A stretch of DNA of 64,000 bases, taken from contig OZ023264.1 of NCBI GenBank assembly GCA_964006375.1, positions 175,269,510 through 175,333,509 of the forward strand. The letters run 5' to 3'. Of this stretch, positions 47,273-61,589 are shown piece by piece. The DNA comes from Tillus elongatus. Taxonomy: Eukaryota > Arthropoda > Insecta > Coleoptera > Cleridae. Numbering within the stretch: the first letter of the stretch is position 1; each line of letters starts with the position of its first letter. The translations under genes and the position numbers were made by a program. The notes below the pieces were generated by a model, which ran no database searches, was not told the DNA's origin, and worked only from the letters and a program-made list of their open reading frames with translations.

Positions 47273-47614
47273 CCCATCCAGTTTTCACATAGTGTATTTC
47301 TATTGGAGTTAACTTAACCAACATTTCACAAAAAAGTTACAAAAAATAATTTCTACGGAAACACTAAAAACATTTCTGCGAAAACTTTTAAAATTCAGCC
47401 ACTATTTGAGAGTGCCTGTATACGGCAGCTCGATTTTTTCGAGGAGTAATACAAACCAAAGGCGCTCTGAATGCGTCATTTCCACGGGGCTTAGCTCACT
47501 ATTGGTACAAACGCCTTTTTACAATTTGTGATAGGTGTTTGTGCAGTGTGCCAAAAACGTGACATGTTGCAAAACAATAATCTAAATAACTCAAAAGCGA
47601 TGCACGATATATTT
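47273..47614. other. Gene-free stretch
   Basis: Unassigned sequence. TTCACATAGTGTATTTCTA near 47285 echoes the CACATAGTAAATTTCTAGA of the upstream repeat. Confidence 0.35.
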
Positions 47615-47860
47615 TTTTTCCTTACAAACATGCATTATAATTCAATGGAAAATGCAAACATGCAATAACATAAGGAGTATTCTATTAAAAAAAGAAAGTT
47701 TGTATCACCAACGCTTTATGTGCCACCTGTGATTATCAACATGATTTTATAATATGCAGCTCAAAACACTCTGTAATTAGCGCACGCAATTTTTGCTCGT
47801 ATTTTGTATATAAACAAAAATATTGAGTTTTACCGTATAAATGCATCACCCTGTATATGT
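47615..47860 (+). repeat. Interspersed repeat ending CACCCTGTATA, copy 2
   Basis: It matches 44150-44370 through TTACAAACATGCATTATA, TATGCAGCTCAAAACAC and GCATCACCCTGTATATG. Confidence 0.5.
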
Positions 47861-47879
47861 ACAAACAGACAAAAACTGA

Positions 47880-48225
47880 AACTTACCCCGTTTAGGGGTT
47901 CTAGTTCGCGCACATTTGAAGATATCTTTAAAAAAAATCTACGAAAATTTGCTAAAATATAGATTATCAATCCATAAACTCTATAGCTGAAACTGCTGCC
48001 AAAGCATCAGAAAGAGGGTCTATTTTAAATGGATTTTCGATAATATTTTAGTAAAATGAAGGACAATGATGGTTGAAGCTGAAACTTAAGACTTTGTAAA
48101 AGACACTTATTATGACATTTCGTCTACACAATCCATATTTGTTTCAGATTATTTGTCTGATATTTGCAAATTTTGACGTTTCAATCGCGGCTTTGACGTT
48201 TTAAGAAGAAAAATTACAAAATTTC
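47880..48225. mobile_element. Helentron-like inner block
   Basis: It starts with the conserved block (ACCCCGTTTAGGGGTTCTAG, minus-type orientation) and the degraded end ACGAAAATTTGCTAAAA. The rest (AAAGCATCAGAAAGAGGGTC to TTTGACGTTTTAAG) matches 53190-53480 and, in reverse, 56765-57000. Confidence 0.5.
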
Positions 48226-48582
48226 AAAAATATTTTTTCTGCTACTTCTTGACCTTTTTGCGTCAAGGAAACTTAACCGTTGTATGTAATATTCAATTGG
48301 TTTTGTTAACCACACAAAATATTTTGTTCTTGTGCTTTCCTTTGATCACCAGTGGCACCTAAAATTGTTTGCTTTAAATGCCTGGAACTTTCCCCTTTTA
48401 ACGCACATATATAAATTTCGGTATGCAGGGTAAGTTTGGTAGTATAAACATACATGCCAAATTTAGTTGCAATATCTATGTTTTTTTCGGAGATAGAAAA
48501 ATTTTCCGAAAGAAAACCCAAAATTTACCCGAAAAAACTCTCCTGGTTTTCCTAGCTTGTTCAAGCCTCTTACAAAAGGAAG

Positions 48583-49420
48583 CCTGTCTCTTTAGCTCAA
48601 TTAGATGAGGATCGCAGATTCATGGAGGGTTCTGTCTCCGTGGATCTCCAAAAAATATTAGACTGGTGAAGTAGAAATCTTGTACAATTCAACCCCACCA
48701 AATCACAGTCTTGCTTTCTTTCTCATAAGAGATACACCAGCCCTAGACCCATCGCAATGAACAACCAAGTTATTCAAAGTAATGAGTCCTTTTCTCTTGT
48801 TGGCATTTCTGTGGATCGAAATCTCATTTGGCACCAACATGTCACATCAATTGCAGAAGCGGCTGCTAAGAAATTAGGTTTCCTCTTCCGGGCTCGCAAA
48901 TACTTTTCACCAGCTAATCTCTATACCTTATATACTTCACAAATAAGGCTAAACCTCGAATACTGCTCCCACATCTGGGGTGCAGCTGCCGCTTCTACAC
49001 TCGCTAAACTGGACTCCATTGAAAAGAGAGCCATACGTCTCATCGGTGACCCTACCCTCACCCAAAGGCTGCCATCCCTTGCCCACCGACGTGCCGTTGG
49101 TGACCTCTCCCTCTCTCTCTCTCTCTCTTTTATAGATATCTGCACGGGCACTGCTCAGAGAAGCTTTCCTCCATAGTTCTCCCACCTGCTGCCCCCAACA
49201 GATCTACCAGAGGAACAGAGCGAATGCACCCTTGTACTGTCCAGGTCACCAGACATAGAACATCTTATTATGCCCGCTCTTTTGTCCCGAGGACTTCCAA
49301 GTTGTGGAATTCCTTGCCGGCACATGTTTTTCCTTCTCTTCCGAACCTCTTTCCTCTTGTCAAAACCCACGGTACGATAGTATTTAGGCTGTAAGCCCTC
49401 GTGGTGTGTTGTAAAAAAAA
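48583..49420 (+). mobile_element. LINE-A insertion, 5' truncated with poly-A
   Basis: It starts in the RT just after the YADD region (CCTGTCTCTTTAGCTCAATT), preceded by AAG shared with the element, and ends in A8 at 49420. The host element reads TTACAAAAGGAAG before and GGTACCTACAAAC after, so the insertion point is exact. No clear target-site duplication is visible. Confidence 0.85.
48757..49374 (+). pseudogene. LINE-A C-terminal coding region (fragment)
   Basis: The frame is open from NNQVIQSNESFSLVGISVDR through NLEYCSHIWGAAAAST to GDLSL, where an expanded TC run (49108-49128) shifts it. It continues in another frame as RMHPCTVQVTRHRTS. A short deletion removes the KPSNLQTFKSRI region near 49350. 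Confidence 0.8.
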
Positions 49421-49472
49421 GGTACCTACAAACTTTTATCAAAATCGGCCCATTATATTTTGAGTTATCCGT

Positions 49473-49549
<77 letters not shown>

Positions 49550-49599
49550 AGATGTCCTCATTAGTGAATTTTTCGTTTTACGAAAAATTCGCTAATAAT

Positions 49600-50756
49600 A
49601 ATGGGCCATGTAAATTAGTGTATGTGAGACTTTACTTTAATACCGACAAACACCACAGATCCTGGCATCCCAAATAACTTTATATTAAGATACCTTTATC
49701 TAGATATATTTATCTAGATATCTCAAAAGACTGTATAAAAATCAATTCACCTGTACAAATATGGACACTATTATTTTTAGGCAAGTAAGTACTATTTGAT
49801 GACTTTGTGACCTCTTATATGAATCAACCTGTATCAAATCAATTTGCATATACAGTTTGAACATATAAAAATAATATGATTTAAAGCAGTCAACAACCTT
49901 TTAAATTTATACCTAAGGCACTTTTTAATAGTAGATACCGCATTCACCTTTAAAATTTTCCTGGATACCCCTTTGTATACAAGATATAAAGCTCTCATAA
50001 AATGTAATCTGTTAAACAGAGTTTAATTATACAAAGCATTTTCAGTGTAACGTTGATGTTTTGTACAGATTTTCTTAACATGAAGTTTAGAAGCTTTCGA
50101 GTTAAAAGAAGTATTGTAGGTAAATTATTAAATATCTTTTGTACTCACAAAGTTTAACTTATTGCTGATTACGTCTATACTCCACCCTTCTTACCTTCTA
50201 CTACAACCAAACCTGCCTCACCTGAGTCAAAAAGTAGATCACAGGTAACAAGATGATGAGAGAAAAGCAAAGTGTATAAAACTTTTTAGTAACTTACTCA
50301 TCATAATTGCATCAGATCTTATCTGAAACAGAACCGGTAACCTAGTTGAAATATGCTGAATCTCTTTATGGTTGAATTATGGCAAAGTTTGTTCGATATT
50401 TTAAAATATTATGTGAGGTAAACAGAACAAAATTAATGAATAATTTATAAGACCAAACGAAAACTTCAGGTGATGTATTCATCTAAAACGAAAGCACAGA
50501 GTAGGACAGAAATGTAATCCGCGAAACCAGTGTATAAAGTTACATCCCATATTTTAAAAGAGATATTAAACAATTCTTCCATGAAATGAGCCATTCATTC
50601 AGGCCTGCTGAGAAATATATTCGCATAATATCAAGAGGCCTCGGAAAGTTTCTTTCGGTTTCGGGCAAAATGAACCATGCTTCGCCCGGAATGCAAATAT
50701 GCCGGAGATAATAGCAATAATTAATAAATTAATCTCAGGTGTAATTACAAAAAAAA
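49600..50756. other. Gene-free AT-rich stretch
   Basis: No recognised gene or repeat over about 1.15 kb. It is one of the few long parts of this window that looks single-copy here. Confidence 0.45.
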
Positions 50757-50945
50757 ACTCTAGACGCAGCAAGTCCGTTATGGTAGTTAATTTTCATAAA
50801 ATATTTATAATCCTAAATACGTCTTTGTTTAATAAAATACATTATATTAGGTTAAAGTACAACTTTTATAGTGGAAACCTTGTATTATATTTTATCAAAA
50901 TAACTGTATTGTTTGAAAAAATATAACAATTTTTCCAAAATAAAT
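50757..50945 (-). mobile_element. Helentron-like hairpin end fragment
   Basis: CTAGACGCAGCAAGTCCGTT and TGGTAGTTAATTTTCAT (50760-50796) form the family's hairpin end. About 150 bases of inner sequence follow before LINE-A. The other end is missing. Confidence 0.55.
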
Positions 50946-51004
50946 AAAATTATGCCGCAAAAACAGGCCTGAATTTTTGGGCTAACAAGACAATATACAC
51001 ACAC

Positions 51005-51975
51005 ATAAACACCGAATTGCTAACATTTCTTGAAAAACACAGTCTAATCCACGACAGGGGGTATGGATTCCGTCAGCGCAGATCAACTGCCGACCTCGTT
51101 TCCTTTGTCACCCATTCTTGGAACAAGTCTATGGAACTACACGGTGAATCCCAGATTGTCTCTCTAGACATATCCAAAGCATTCCACCAGGTCCGGCACG
51201 TAGTGCTGCTTAATAAACTTCCGGCCTATGGCCTACCACCAAAACTCTGGACCTGGACAACAAATTTCCTCTCCAACCGGAGAGGATGGCCATTCCTCTA
51301 AATTGTATCCAATTAATGCAGGAGTTTCTCAAGGTTCAGCTTTAGCCCCTACTTTGTTTCTTCTCCACATCAATGACCTCCTCTCTAGCACATCCAACCC
51401 AGTTCACAGTTAGGCAGACGACAGCACCATCCACTCAAATATACAGTATTCTAAGCCTGTCTCTTTAGCCCAGTTAGATGAGGATTGCAGACCCATGGAG
51501 GGTTCTGTCTTTGTGGATCTCCAAAAAAATATTAGACTGGGAAAGTAGAAATCTTGTACAATTCAACCCCACCAAATCTCAGTCTTGCTTTCTATCTCAT
51601 AAGAGATACACCAGCCTTAGACCCATTACAATGAACAACCAAATTATTCAAAGTAATGAGTCCCTTTTACTTGTTAGCATTTCTGTGGATCCAAATCTCA
51701 GTTGGCACTAACAGGTCACATCAATTGCAGAAGCAGCTGCTAAGAAATTAGGTTTCCTCTTCCGGGCTCGAAAATATTTTTCACCAGCTAATCTCTATAC
51801 CTAATATACTTCACAAATAAGGCCAAACCTCGAATAATGCTCCCACATTTGGGATGCCGCTGCCGCTTCTACACTCGCTATCCTGGACTCCATTCAGAAG
51901 AAAGCTATACATCTCATCGGTGACCCGACCTCACCCAAAGGCTGCCATCCCTTGCCCACCGACGTGCCGTTGGTG

Positions 51976-52016
<41 letters not shown>

Positions 52017-52330
52017 AGATATCTGCATGCGCACTGCTCAGAGGAGCTTTCTTCCATAGTTCCTCCACCTGCTGCCCCCAACAGATCTACCAGGGGAACA
52101 GAGCGAATGCACCCTTTTACTGCCCAGGTCACTAGACATAGAACATCTTGTTATGCCCGCTATTTTGTCCCGAGGACTTCCAAGTTGTGGAATTCCTTGC
52201 CGGCACATGTTTTTCCTTCTCCTCCAAACATTCAAGTCAAGAATTAACAAGTTGCCTCTTTCCTCCTTGTCGACGCCCCAGGTACGATAGTATCCAGGCT
52301 GTAAGCCCTTGTGGTGTCTTGTTGAAATAT
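51005..52330 (+). pseudogene. LINE-A RT to 3' end, broken
   Basis: It starts at FLEKHSLIHDRGYGFRQRRS and contains the first palm motif as LDISKAFHQVRH (the second Asp of the motif is replaced by His). A small deletion follows at NRRGWPFL. INAGVSQGSALAPTLF is kept, and ADDSTIHS has its Tyr replaced by a stop (51413). The TC run is the longest in this window (51978-52014). The copy ends with GTGGTGTCTTGTTGAAA at about 52327. Confidence 0.85.
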
Positions 52331-52677
52331 TAAAAAAACACACTTACCAAGACATAATTATTCACAAAAAGCTCTTTAAAAATTAAAAAAAAAAATTACA
52401 TGAAAATGTACAAAGAGCGCCTCTCACGAAAATTAGCCATTTTTTTGCAAGAATTGGCTTTACCCTTAACTAGTAACATCCTTCTTTTGTAGTTCGAAGT
52501 AACATCTGTCTCGCATATCGGTATTTACTGTTATAGGTAACATCCGTCTCTTATTCGTCAGACGGGTTTAGAATTTGTTTTAATTTGTCGCAAGGTTTTT
52601 AATTAAATAAACACTTAACAACTGTATTTGAATATAACTGGTTATTCTATTTTTCATTTGAAATGATTAGTAAAAAG
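52331..52677. other. Gene-free stretch
   Basis: Unassigned. A short repeat of GTAACATC(C/T)-TCT occurs at about 52466-52545 (GTAACATCCTTC, GTAACATCTGTC, GTAACATCCGTC). Confidence 0.4.
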
Positions 52678-52983
52678 TCTGGACGCAGCAAGTGCGTTAT
52701 AGAAGTGAATTTTCATAAAAATGTTTTTAATTACAAATATATCGCTCTAATGCGAGCAGGCATCAATTTGGTTACCGGTATAACCTATATAGTAGGAACA
52801 GTGTATCATATTTTATCAAAATAATTATTTGAAAATGTACAAAACTTTTCGGAAAATAAACTTTAAATGTTTCTGAGAAAACTGGTCTCCAAGCCAATGA
52901 ACCTAAGGTTAATAGCAAATTGAGTTATTGAAATTTGAAACATTTAATGAAAATTCGCAACCAAAACGCCCTTGCTGCGTTCA
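52678..52983. mobile_element. Double-ended Helentron-like unit (about 306 bp)
   Basis: The left edge is TCTGGACGCAGCAAGTGCGT and the right edge AACGCCCTTGCTGCGTTCA, inverted copies of the same hairpin end. The interior includes GGTTACCGGTATAACC, itself a perfect palindrome at about 52773-52788. A further partial end lies at 53085-53125. Confidence 0.65.
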
Positions 52984-53189
52984 TACAAAAAATTTCCGAA
53001 AATACAGTTAAATGTTGGTTTCCTAACCAACAAAACTTACGTTAATAGCAAATGAGTTATTGAAATTTGGAGGACATAATGAAAATTTGCTACCAAAACA
53101 CACTTACTGTGTCCAAATTTTTTCTTACAAACATGCATCTTATTTTGATAAAATATGCTAAAATGCAGTAACGAATTTGTTCTACGAAA

Positions 53190-54316
<1,127 letters not shown>

Positions 54317-54412
54317 AATAAAAACCACTCGGAATTTGAAAACTTAAAAATAACATATAATTTTAACAGAGAAAATTAACTTTAAAATTGCTTACAGCAG
54401 ATATTGCACAAT

Positions 54413-54510
54413 TTTTAGCGAATTTCTATTTTAAAAAAATTCACTAATAGAGAGGTATCGATGTGAGACTTTGTAATTTGCTTTTGAATGAGCGCGAATT
54501 TGGGCCCTCG
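54413..54510 (+). mobile_element. Helentron-like left-end fragment
   Basis: It contains a palindrome (TTAGCGAATTTCTATTTT... AAAATTCACTAA) and the left block up to GCGCGAATTTGGGCCC. It is cut just before the point where the AT tract would begin. Confidence 0.6.
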
Positions 54511-55240
<730 letters not shown>

Positions 55241-55379
55241 ACTTAAAGAAGATACTTATCCGGGAGCCACGCAAAAGTCACTCTATCAGCAAAGGGTGTA
55301 ATTCCGGTTTTTTTATATAAATATTGTTCAGGAAGGTTAAACAAATCATTGGAAGAATAGAATATATCGTAAACCTACC

Positions 55380-55515
55380 TACCGAATTTGGTTATCATGT
55401 CTTTTTATTTTTTGAGAAAAAATGTTTTTCGAAGGAAAACTCAAACTTATAAAGGAAGGTATGTGCTAAATTTTATCAAAATCTGCCCATAATTTTTGAG
55501 TTATCGGTGTGATAC

Positions 55516-55608
<93 letters not shown>

Positions 55609-55746
55609 AAGAGCATACAAAAATTGAAACTGACCCCGGATATGGGTTCTAGGGGTCCTAGTTCGCGCTCATTTTCAAACATTTTTTTCAGAATTCGAAA
55701 GTCGCGATTTCCCCATTAGTGAATTTTTTCTACGAAAATTCACTAA
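55380..55746 (-). mobile_element. Helentron-like element, left part
   Basis: The palindromic end is at 55716-55746, then CTAGGGGTCCTAGTTCGCGC (plus strand), the AT tract 55517-55604 and AATTTTTGAGTTATCGGTGT. The inner block fades out near 55380. Confidence 0.6.
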
Positions 55747-56184
55747 AAGCAGGTTTTCTAATACTTGCTTTTCTTTGGAATGAAATCAATATCACCATCG
55801 CAAAGTTTATATCTATATGTGATATAATTGAGAGAATACAGCCAGGAAATACATTCTCTAGAGAATCTTGCCTATGGCTGTAATTTATTTTCCACACTGT
55901 TAAAGTATACGTCGGGTATACGTGAAGACAAGCGTGCGTTCCAAATTATTGTAATTATATGGTTGGCGCTGCTTTATATGATAAATTGAAGAGAAGCAAC
56001 AACGAATCAATTATTTTCGTATAATGGTGTACGAAAGCCATTCTGTTTTCGATTGTACATACTGAGACGTTATGAAATGATATTATTAGATAATTGACAT
56101 TTACTAAAGAAAAAACAACCTTGACGGCCTTGATAAAAAGTTCTTTCCAGTCATACTGATCCAAACGTAGTCAATAACCAGTTT
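55747..56184. other. Gene-free stretch
   Basis: No recognised gene. A palindrome-like pair TTCTCTAGAGAA lies at about 55853-55864. Confidence 0.35.
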
Positions 56185-56185
56185 C

Positions 56186-57215
<1,030 letters not shown>

Positions 57216-57223
57216 AAAAGAAA

Positions 57224-57539
57224 TTCTGGACGCAGCAAATGCGTTAGGGTAGCGAATTTTGATCAAATGTTTCATATTTGAACAGCTCAATTTGCTATTA
57301 ACCTATAAGGTTGACCAAGAAACGTGTTTTTTCGGGAACATTTTAAGTTAACTTTTGGAAATTTTTGTACATTTTCACACAATAAAGTTATTTTAATGGA
57401 ACATGGCACATTGTTTTCACTATATAGGTTATATTGGTAACCAAATTTGATGCCTGCTTTCTTAAAAAAACACACATTTTTGTTATTAAAAAGATTTTTA
57501 TGAAAATTCACTACCATAAGGCACTTGCTGCGTCCAGAA
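57224..57539. mobile_element. Double-ended Helentron-like unit (316 bp)
   Basis: This is the clearest unit of its kind. The left edge reads TTCTGGACGCAGCAAATGCG and the right edge is its complement (GCACTTGCTGCGTCCAGAA). The arms pair for about 40 bases, including the GTGAATTTT motif. The inner sequence is shared with 26955-27271 (GGTTATATTGGTAACCAAAT). Confidence 0.7.
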
Positions 57540-57544
57540 TTTTA

Positions 57545-57870
57545 TATATTTATATGTATTGAATAATGAGTGAATTTTGATGAAATTTGGCAGATACCTT
57601 CCTTTTGTAAGTGCCTTGGATAATTTCGTTGGCTAGGAAAATCGGGCCAGTTTTCCAGAAAAATGTATGGCTTCCTTTAGGAAAATTTATGCGACCCCTA
57701 AAAATAACAAGGTTGTGGCCACCAAAATTGCCACTTAAGGCTATATTGTAAAAAACAACGTACAAACATCTACATCTCTAAGTTAGAAGAAGAAAAATGA
57801 CCATATGGTTACGGGACGCAGCAAGTGCGTTACGGCAGCGAATTTTCATTAAATGCTTGAAATTTGAATA
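57545..57870 (+). mobile_element. Helentron-like inner block plus another hairpin end
   Basis: Positions 57570-57720 match the family's inner block (GATGAAATTTGGCAGATACC, AAAATCGGGCCAG). At 57814-57850 a reverse end starts (GGGACGCAGCAAGTGCGTTA, then GCGAATTTTCAT). Confidence 0.55.
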
Positions 57871-57924
57871 ACTCCATTTTCGATAAACCTATAAAGTGCA
57901 ATTTTTGCGCGTAGTAAGGTATTC

Positions 57925-58031
57925 TATAGGCAAACATCAACAATATCTTAACCACAGATATCCAAATCGGTGGGATGGGAACGAGGTTCCATCGAATAGC
58001 CTTGCACGATCGCCAGATTTATCACTACTAG

Positions 58032-58040
<9 letters not shown>
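57925..58040 (+). pseudogene. Mariner/IS630-type transposase fragment
   Basis: Thirty-odd codons read HQQYLNHRYPNRW and LARSPDLSLLDLY, the segment around the third catalytic Asp (LLDLY). The (AT)n tract at 58034-58111 replaces the rest of the gene. Both upstream and downstream parts are missing. Confidence 0.65.
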
Positions 58041-58116
<76 letters not shown>

Positions 58117-58346
58117 GGGTCACAGAAAAAGTAAAATATATTCTACTCAGACCAGCTTTTTACAATATTAACGCTAGTGTATCGTAAACGAATGCCAACA
58201 AATCACTACAACAATGTTACATAATCTGCGCCGACGTTTCGAGTAAAACTTGTACTATTGTATGGACGCTGGTGGTCGAACTTTTGAACATTTCATAAAG
58301 TCACATGTAAGTTTTTAATATATAAATTATCCACTTTTAGATGTCA

Positions 58347-58609
<263 letters not shown>

Positions 58610-58610
58610 T

Positions 58611-60120
58611 TGCTATGGTATTCTACTTTACTTTATGGGTAGCATATACCTGCAAAAATTTATTATAGAGCTGAGAACATACGTCCTAATCATCAGGTTG
58701 GGTTCCTTATAATTACAGCTAGCTTCTACTAATTAAAATTCACTAACATGTGTTATCTAAATTCATTTATTGATTTTCACTTGATCAAAATTACTATCGC
58801 TTTGCACAGATGGCTATATAACAATTTTGCTGATTAAATATCAACCAAAAACAATACTTCCGTTAATTACAATTTGTTATACATTCCATTTAATTTATTA
58901 CACAAATTTTACGGTGTCTATTTGACACACATTAAACACAAACAGAAATGTTTAAAGCATTCAATACATAAACATAACTTGAGAAATCCTATTAAAACAT
59001 TTAACTGTGCCGATATGACACTTGTTAAATACAAAGAGATATTTTAAAACATTCTTTACATAAATATAACTTGAAAAATCCTATTAAAAAAACATTCTGG
59101 TAACATTATAACTAATTACACAATTAATTAAACATGGATACTACATAATCAATATACATCGATAATTCTACAGAACGGTCTCTTTCCGTTTATTTCAAAC
59201 AAAATTTTTGTTTTTGAAATTTATTAGCACAAAAATATTTGATTGTTGTTGTAAAAATGGTGAAATTCCACCCGCACTGGTCAATTTAAGAAAAGGTAAC
59301 ACTTACTGACATATTTTCCATTGGAATATTTATTGTTCTTCCATTAATACGGACCTTGATTAATTATTATTATCTTTCTCATTTGTCCATGCCATTGATT
59401 ATTAACGGATTTACTTCGTTAACATATTGATATATATTTATTCCATAGTCGTAGCACTCTGGAGGTGTTTTATACCCTCACTTCGATGCACTCTGGAATC
59501 TTAGTTATGACGATGATCACCTGGTCTGGTAAAGTGATACAGATGATTTCACTGGATGGAAAAGACAAGACAACCCCGGACTCTCTCGGACCGTTGCTTT
59601 TATTAACTCTCCTACAGGTGAAAAAACGCTATTGTTCGTCACACACCTGTGTTTAAGTTTTCCGTCAAACCTTTAACGTCTTTTTACGTTTTTTTCTGAC
59701 GCGCACATCACCTTAATATTCTACAAACCTTTGTTTTTTATAAATGACCTCCGCTCTTTCACTATGGTGAGTCTTTAGCTAGCTTGGTCATATCTAATTT
59801 TTTTTATACAATAAAATCAACAGAACTACACAATTATATTATCTACAATCTCATTCTCCCTACAAAACTGAAGCATTGTTCTTGGTTTCTTTGTGGATAT
59901 TTCTAGAATATATAATTTTTTTATTACTCGAATGTAACTTAACATCGAGGGTTGCTACATGGGTCACTGACATTCATGTCGGGCGTTGACATCTCCTGCC
60001 AAAACTCTTTCATTGCTACATTAGGGTGTATACACTTATTTTATATATACTAGTATGCATAAATTTCCCGTTTTCCTATTAAAATTTCGTAATATTTCCT
60101 ATCATTTGCTATTTATAGCA
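58611..60120 (-). repeat. 3' LTR (1510 bp)
   Basis: On the minus strand it begins TGCTAT (60120-60115) and ends ATAGCA (58616-58611), the usual TG...CA with 6-bp inverted ends. The polypurine tract lies two bases outside its start. It contains no protein. The pair with 63044-64000 has one net indel (A7 versus A6 at about 59092). Confidence 0.9.
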
Positions 60121-60122
60121 AT

Positions 60123-60134
60123 TCCCCCTTTCTA
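60123..60134 (-). promoter_or_regulatory. Polypurine tract
   Basis: TAGAAAGGGGGA on the minus strand, two bases from the LTR. This is the RNase H-resistant primer for plus-strand DNA synthesis in LTR elements. The exact 12-mer recurs at 61147-61158 and 62571-62582. Confidence 0.8.
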
Positions 60135-61589
60135 AAAGTGAGTCTGGATACTGTTTGCTAGTCAGATCATCTTTATTCATTGACTAAAATATTTTGTTCA
60201 AAATCGCCTTTTTTGACATTCCAAAATTTTATTTTATTCTAAATCGACTTTTATGACATTTCAATCATTACAACCCTTTATTTTATTTAAAATTGCCTTT
60301 CATGACATTCTAATATTAAAACTCTTAAATTTAATTCATAATCGACTTGTATGGCACTTTAATAACTAAAACATTTTATTTTATTCAACACCGCTTTTTA
60401 TGGCTCACCAATTGGTTTTATATATTTCTCTCTTTTGGCAAATCAATTGATTGTTCTATATGATCTAAATTTATGCCATCCCCTGGTTATTTCGACTTAT
60501 TTAACGTTCCCTCAGATTTCATTTCAATAAATGACAGTTATTGGTATTTATATTTGTCATATTTTTATGGGGTTTCTTTCCTTTCAATCTTATTTCATTA
60601 TGCTAAATTATTATATCTTTATACTACCATGGAATAGGACTATGTAATACTTCTTTTATTTATCAACTTCTAATAATTTATCTTTTCTACATAACATATA
60701 CGGTCTCCCTACTTCTGACTTTTCACATACCCCCTATACATATTTCACTATTACTTGCATCATATTATATTTTCATTATTCATTCTATATACTTTCAATA
60801 TTCTTTTGAATATTTTATTCACATATATACTTCAATAATTCGGGACCGACCTCTTTGGGATCGCCCATATACTATACTTCATTTTAAATGACCGATATCT
60901 TTGTATCGTTAATCATTTTACTTCAACTTTTTCATATTTCAATCTTATCGCTACACCATCTATACAAATTCTTTCCTATCAATCCGACCCTTATATGTTC
61001 TATCTTTTTGCTAATTATAATTATTTCTCGGTACTTAACCGGTTTCTGTCTTTTAGACCTTTTACATATTTTTCTCGTCTACTGATTCCATGTTTCCTAT
61101 TACTCAATAATAATACTAATAATTTTCTATTTTATTTTAACTTATTTCCCCCTTTCTACCGTTGAATTATGATTATATTAATTGACTTATCCAATAACTG
61201 CATCTAATTCGAGCATTGCTCCTTATTTATTATCATTTAAATTTTCTTATGAAATTTCGCTTTTCTGATTCGTATTTCTTTGGGTCATTATTTAAATGCC
61301 TACTTGTTTTATTTTCTATACTCAGGGTATAAATTCTTCGGGTTATTTAAATGCCTACTTGTTATATTTTCTGTACTCAGGGTATATATATTTTGCGTAA
61401 TTATTTATATTTTAAATTGACCAACTTTTCGTCATATAGTTCTAACTAATCAATTTTATTTATTTTAGGAGAAATTTCTTTGTCTGGTAATTTTATTATT
61501 TATTTTTTACATTAAAATTCGTCTATTCGGCATGCGATTATCCTTTTCATTGCTTAGGTCCTATTGGATTCGTTCAAAATTCAAGCAGA
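60135..61589. other. Non-coding interior where pol would be expected
   Basis: No frame with protease, RT or integrase motifs occurs on either strand. It holds the 48-bp array, an internal purine-tract copy (61147-61158) and a 55-bp tandem pair (TTATTTAAATGCCTACTTGT at 61288 and 61343). Confidence 0.7.
60200..60405. repeat. Degenerate tandem array, about 48-bp unit
   Basis: About five units start near 60200, 60241, 60290, 60339 and 60387. Each has AATCGCC/AATCGAC followed by TTTTATGACATT and TTTTATTTTATT. It lies in the non-coding interior of the LTR element. Confidence 0.7.

Larger units (their letters stand above)
48420..49595 (-). mobile_element. Helentron-like element split by LINE-A
   Basis: The palindromic end is at 49561-49595 and the AT tract at 49478-49543, followed (leftward) by TCAAAATCGGCCCATTATAT. 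LINE-A interrupts it at 48583-49420, and its inner block resumes on the far side (48420-48582). Confidence 0.7.
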
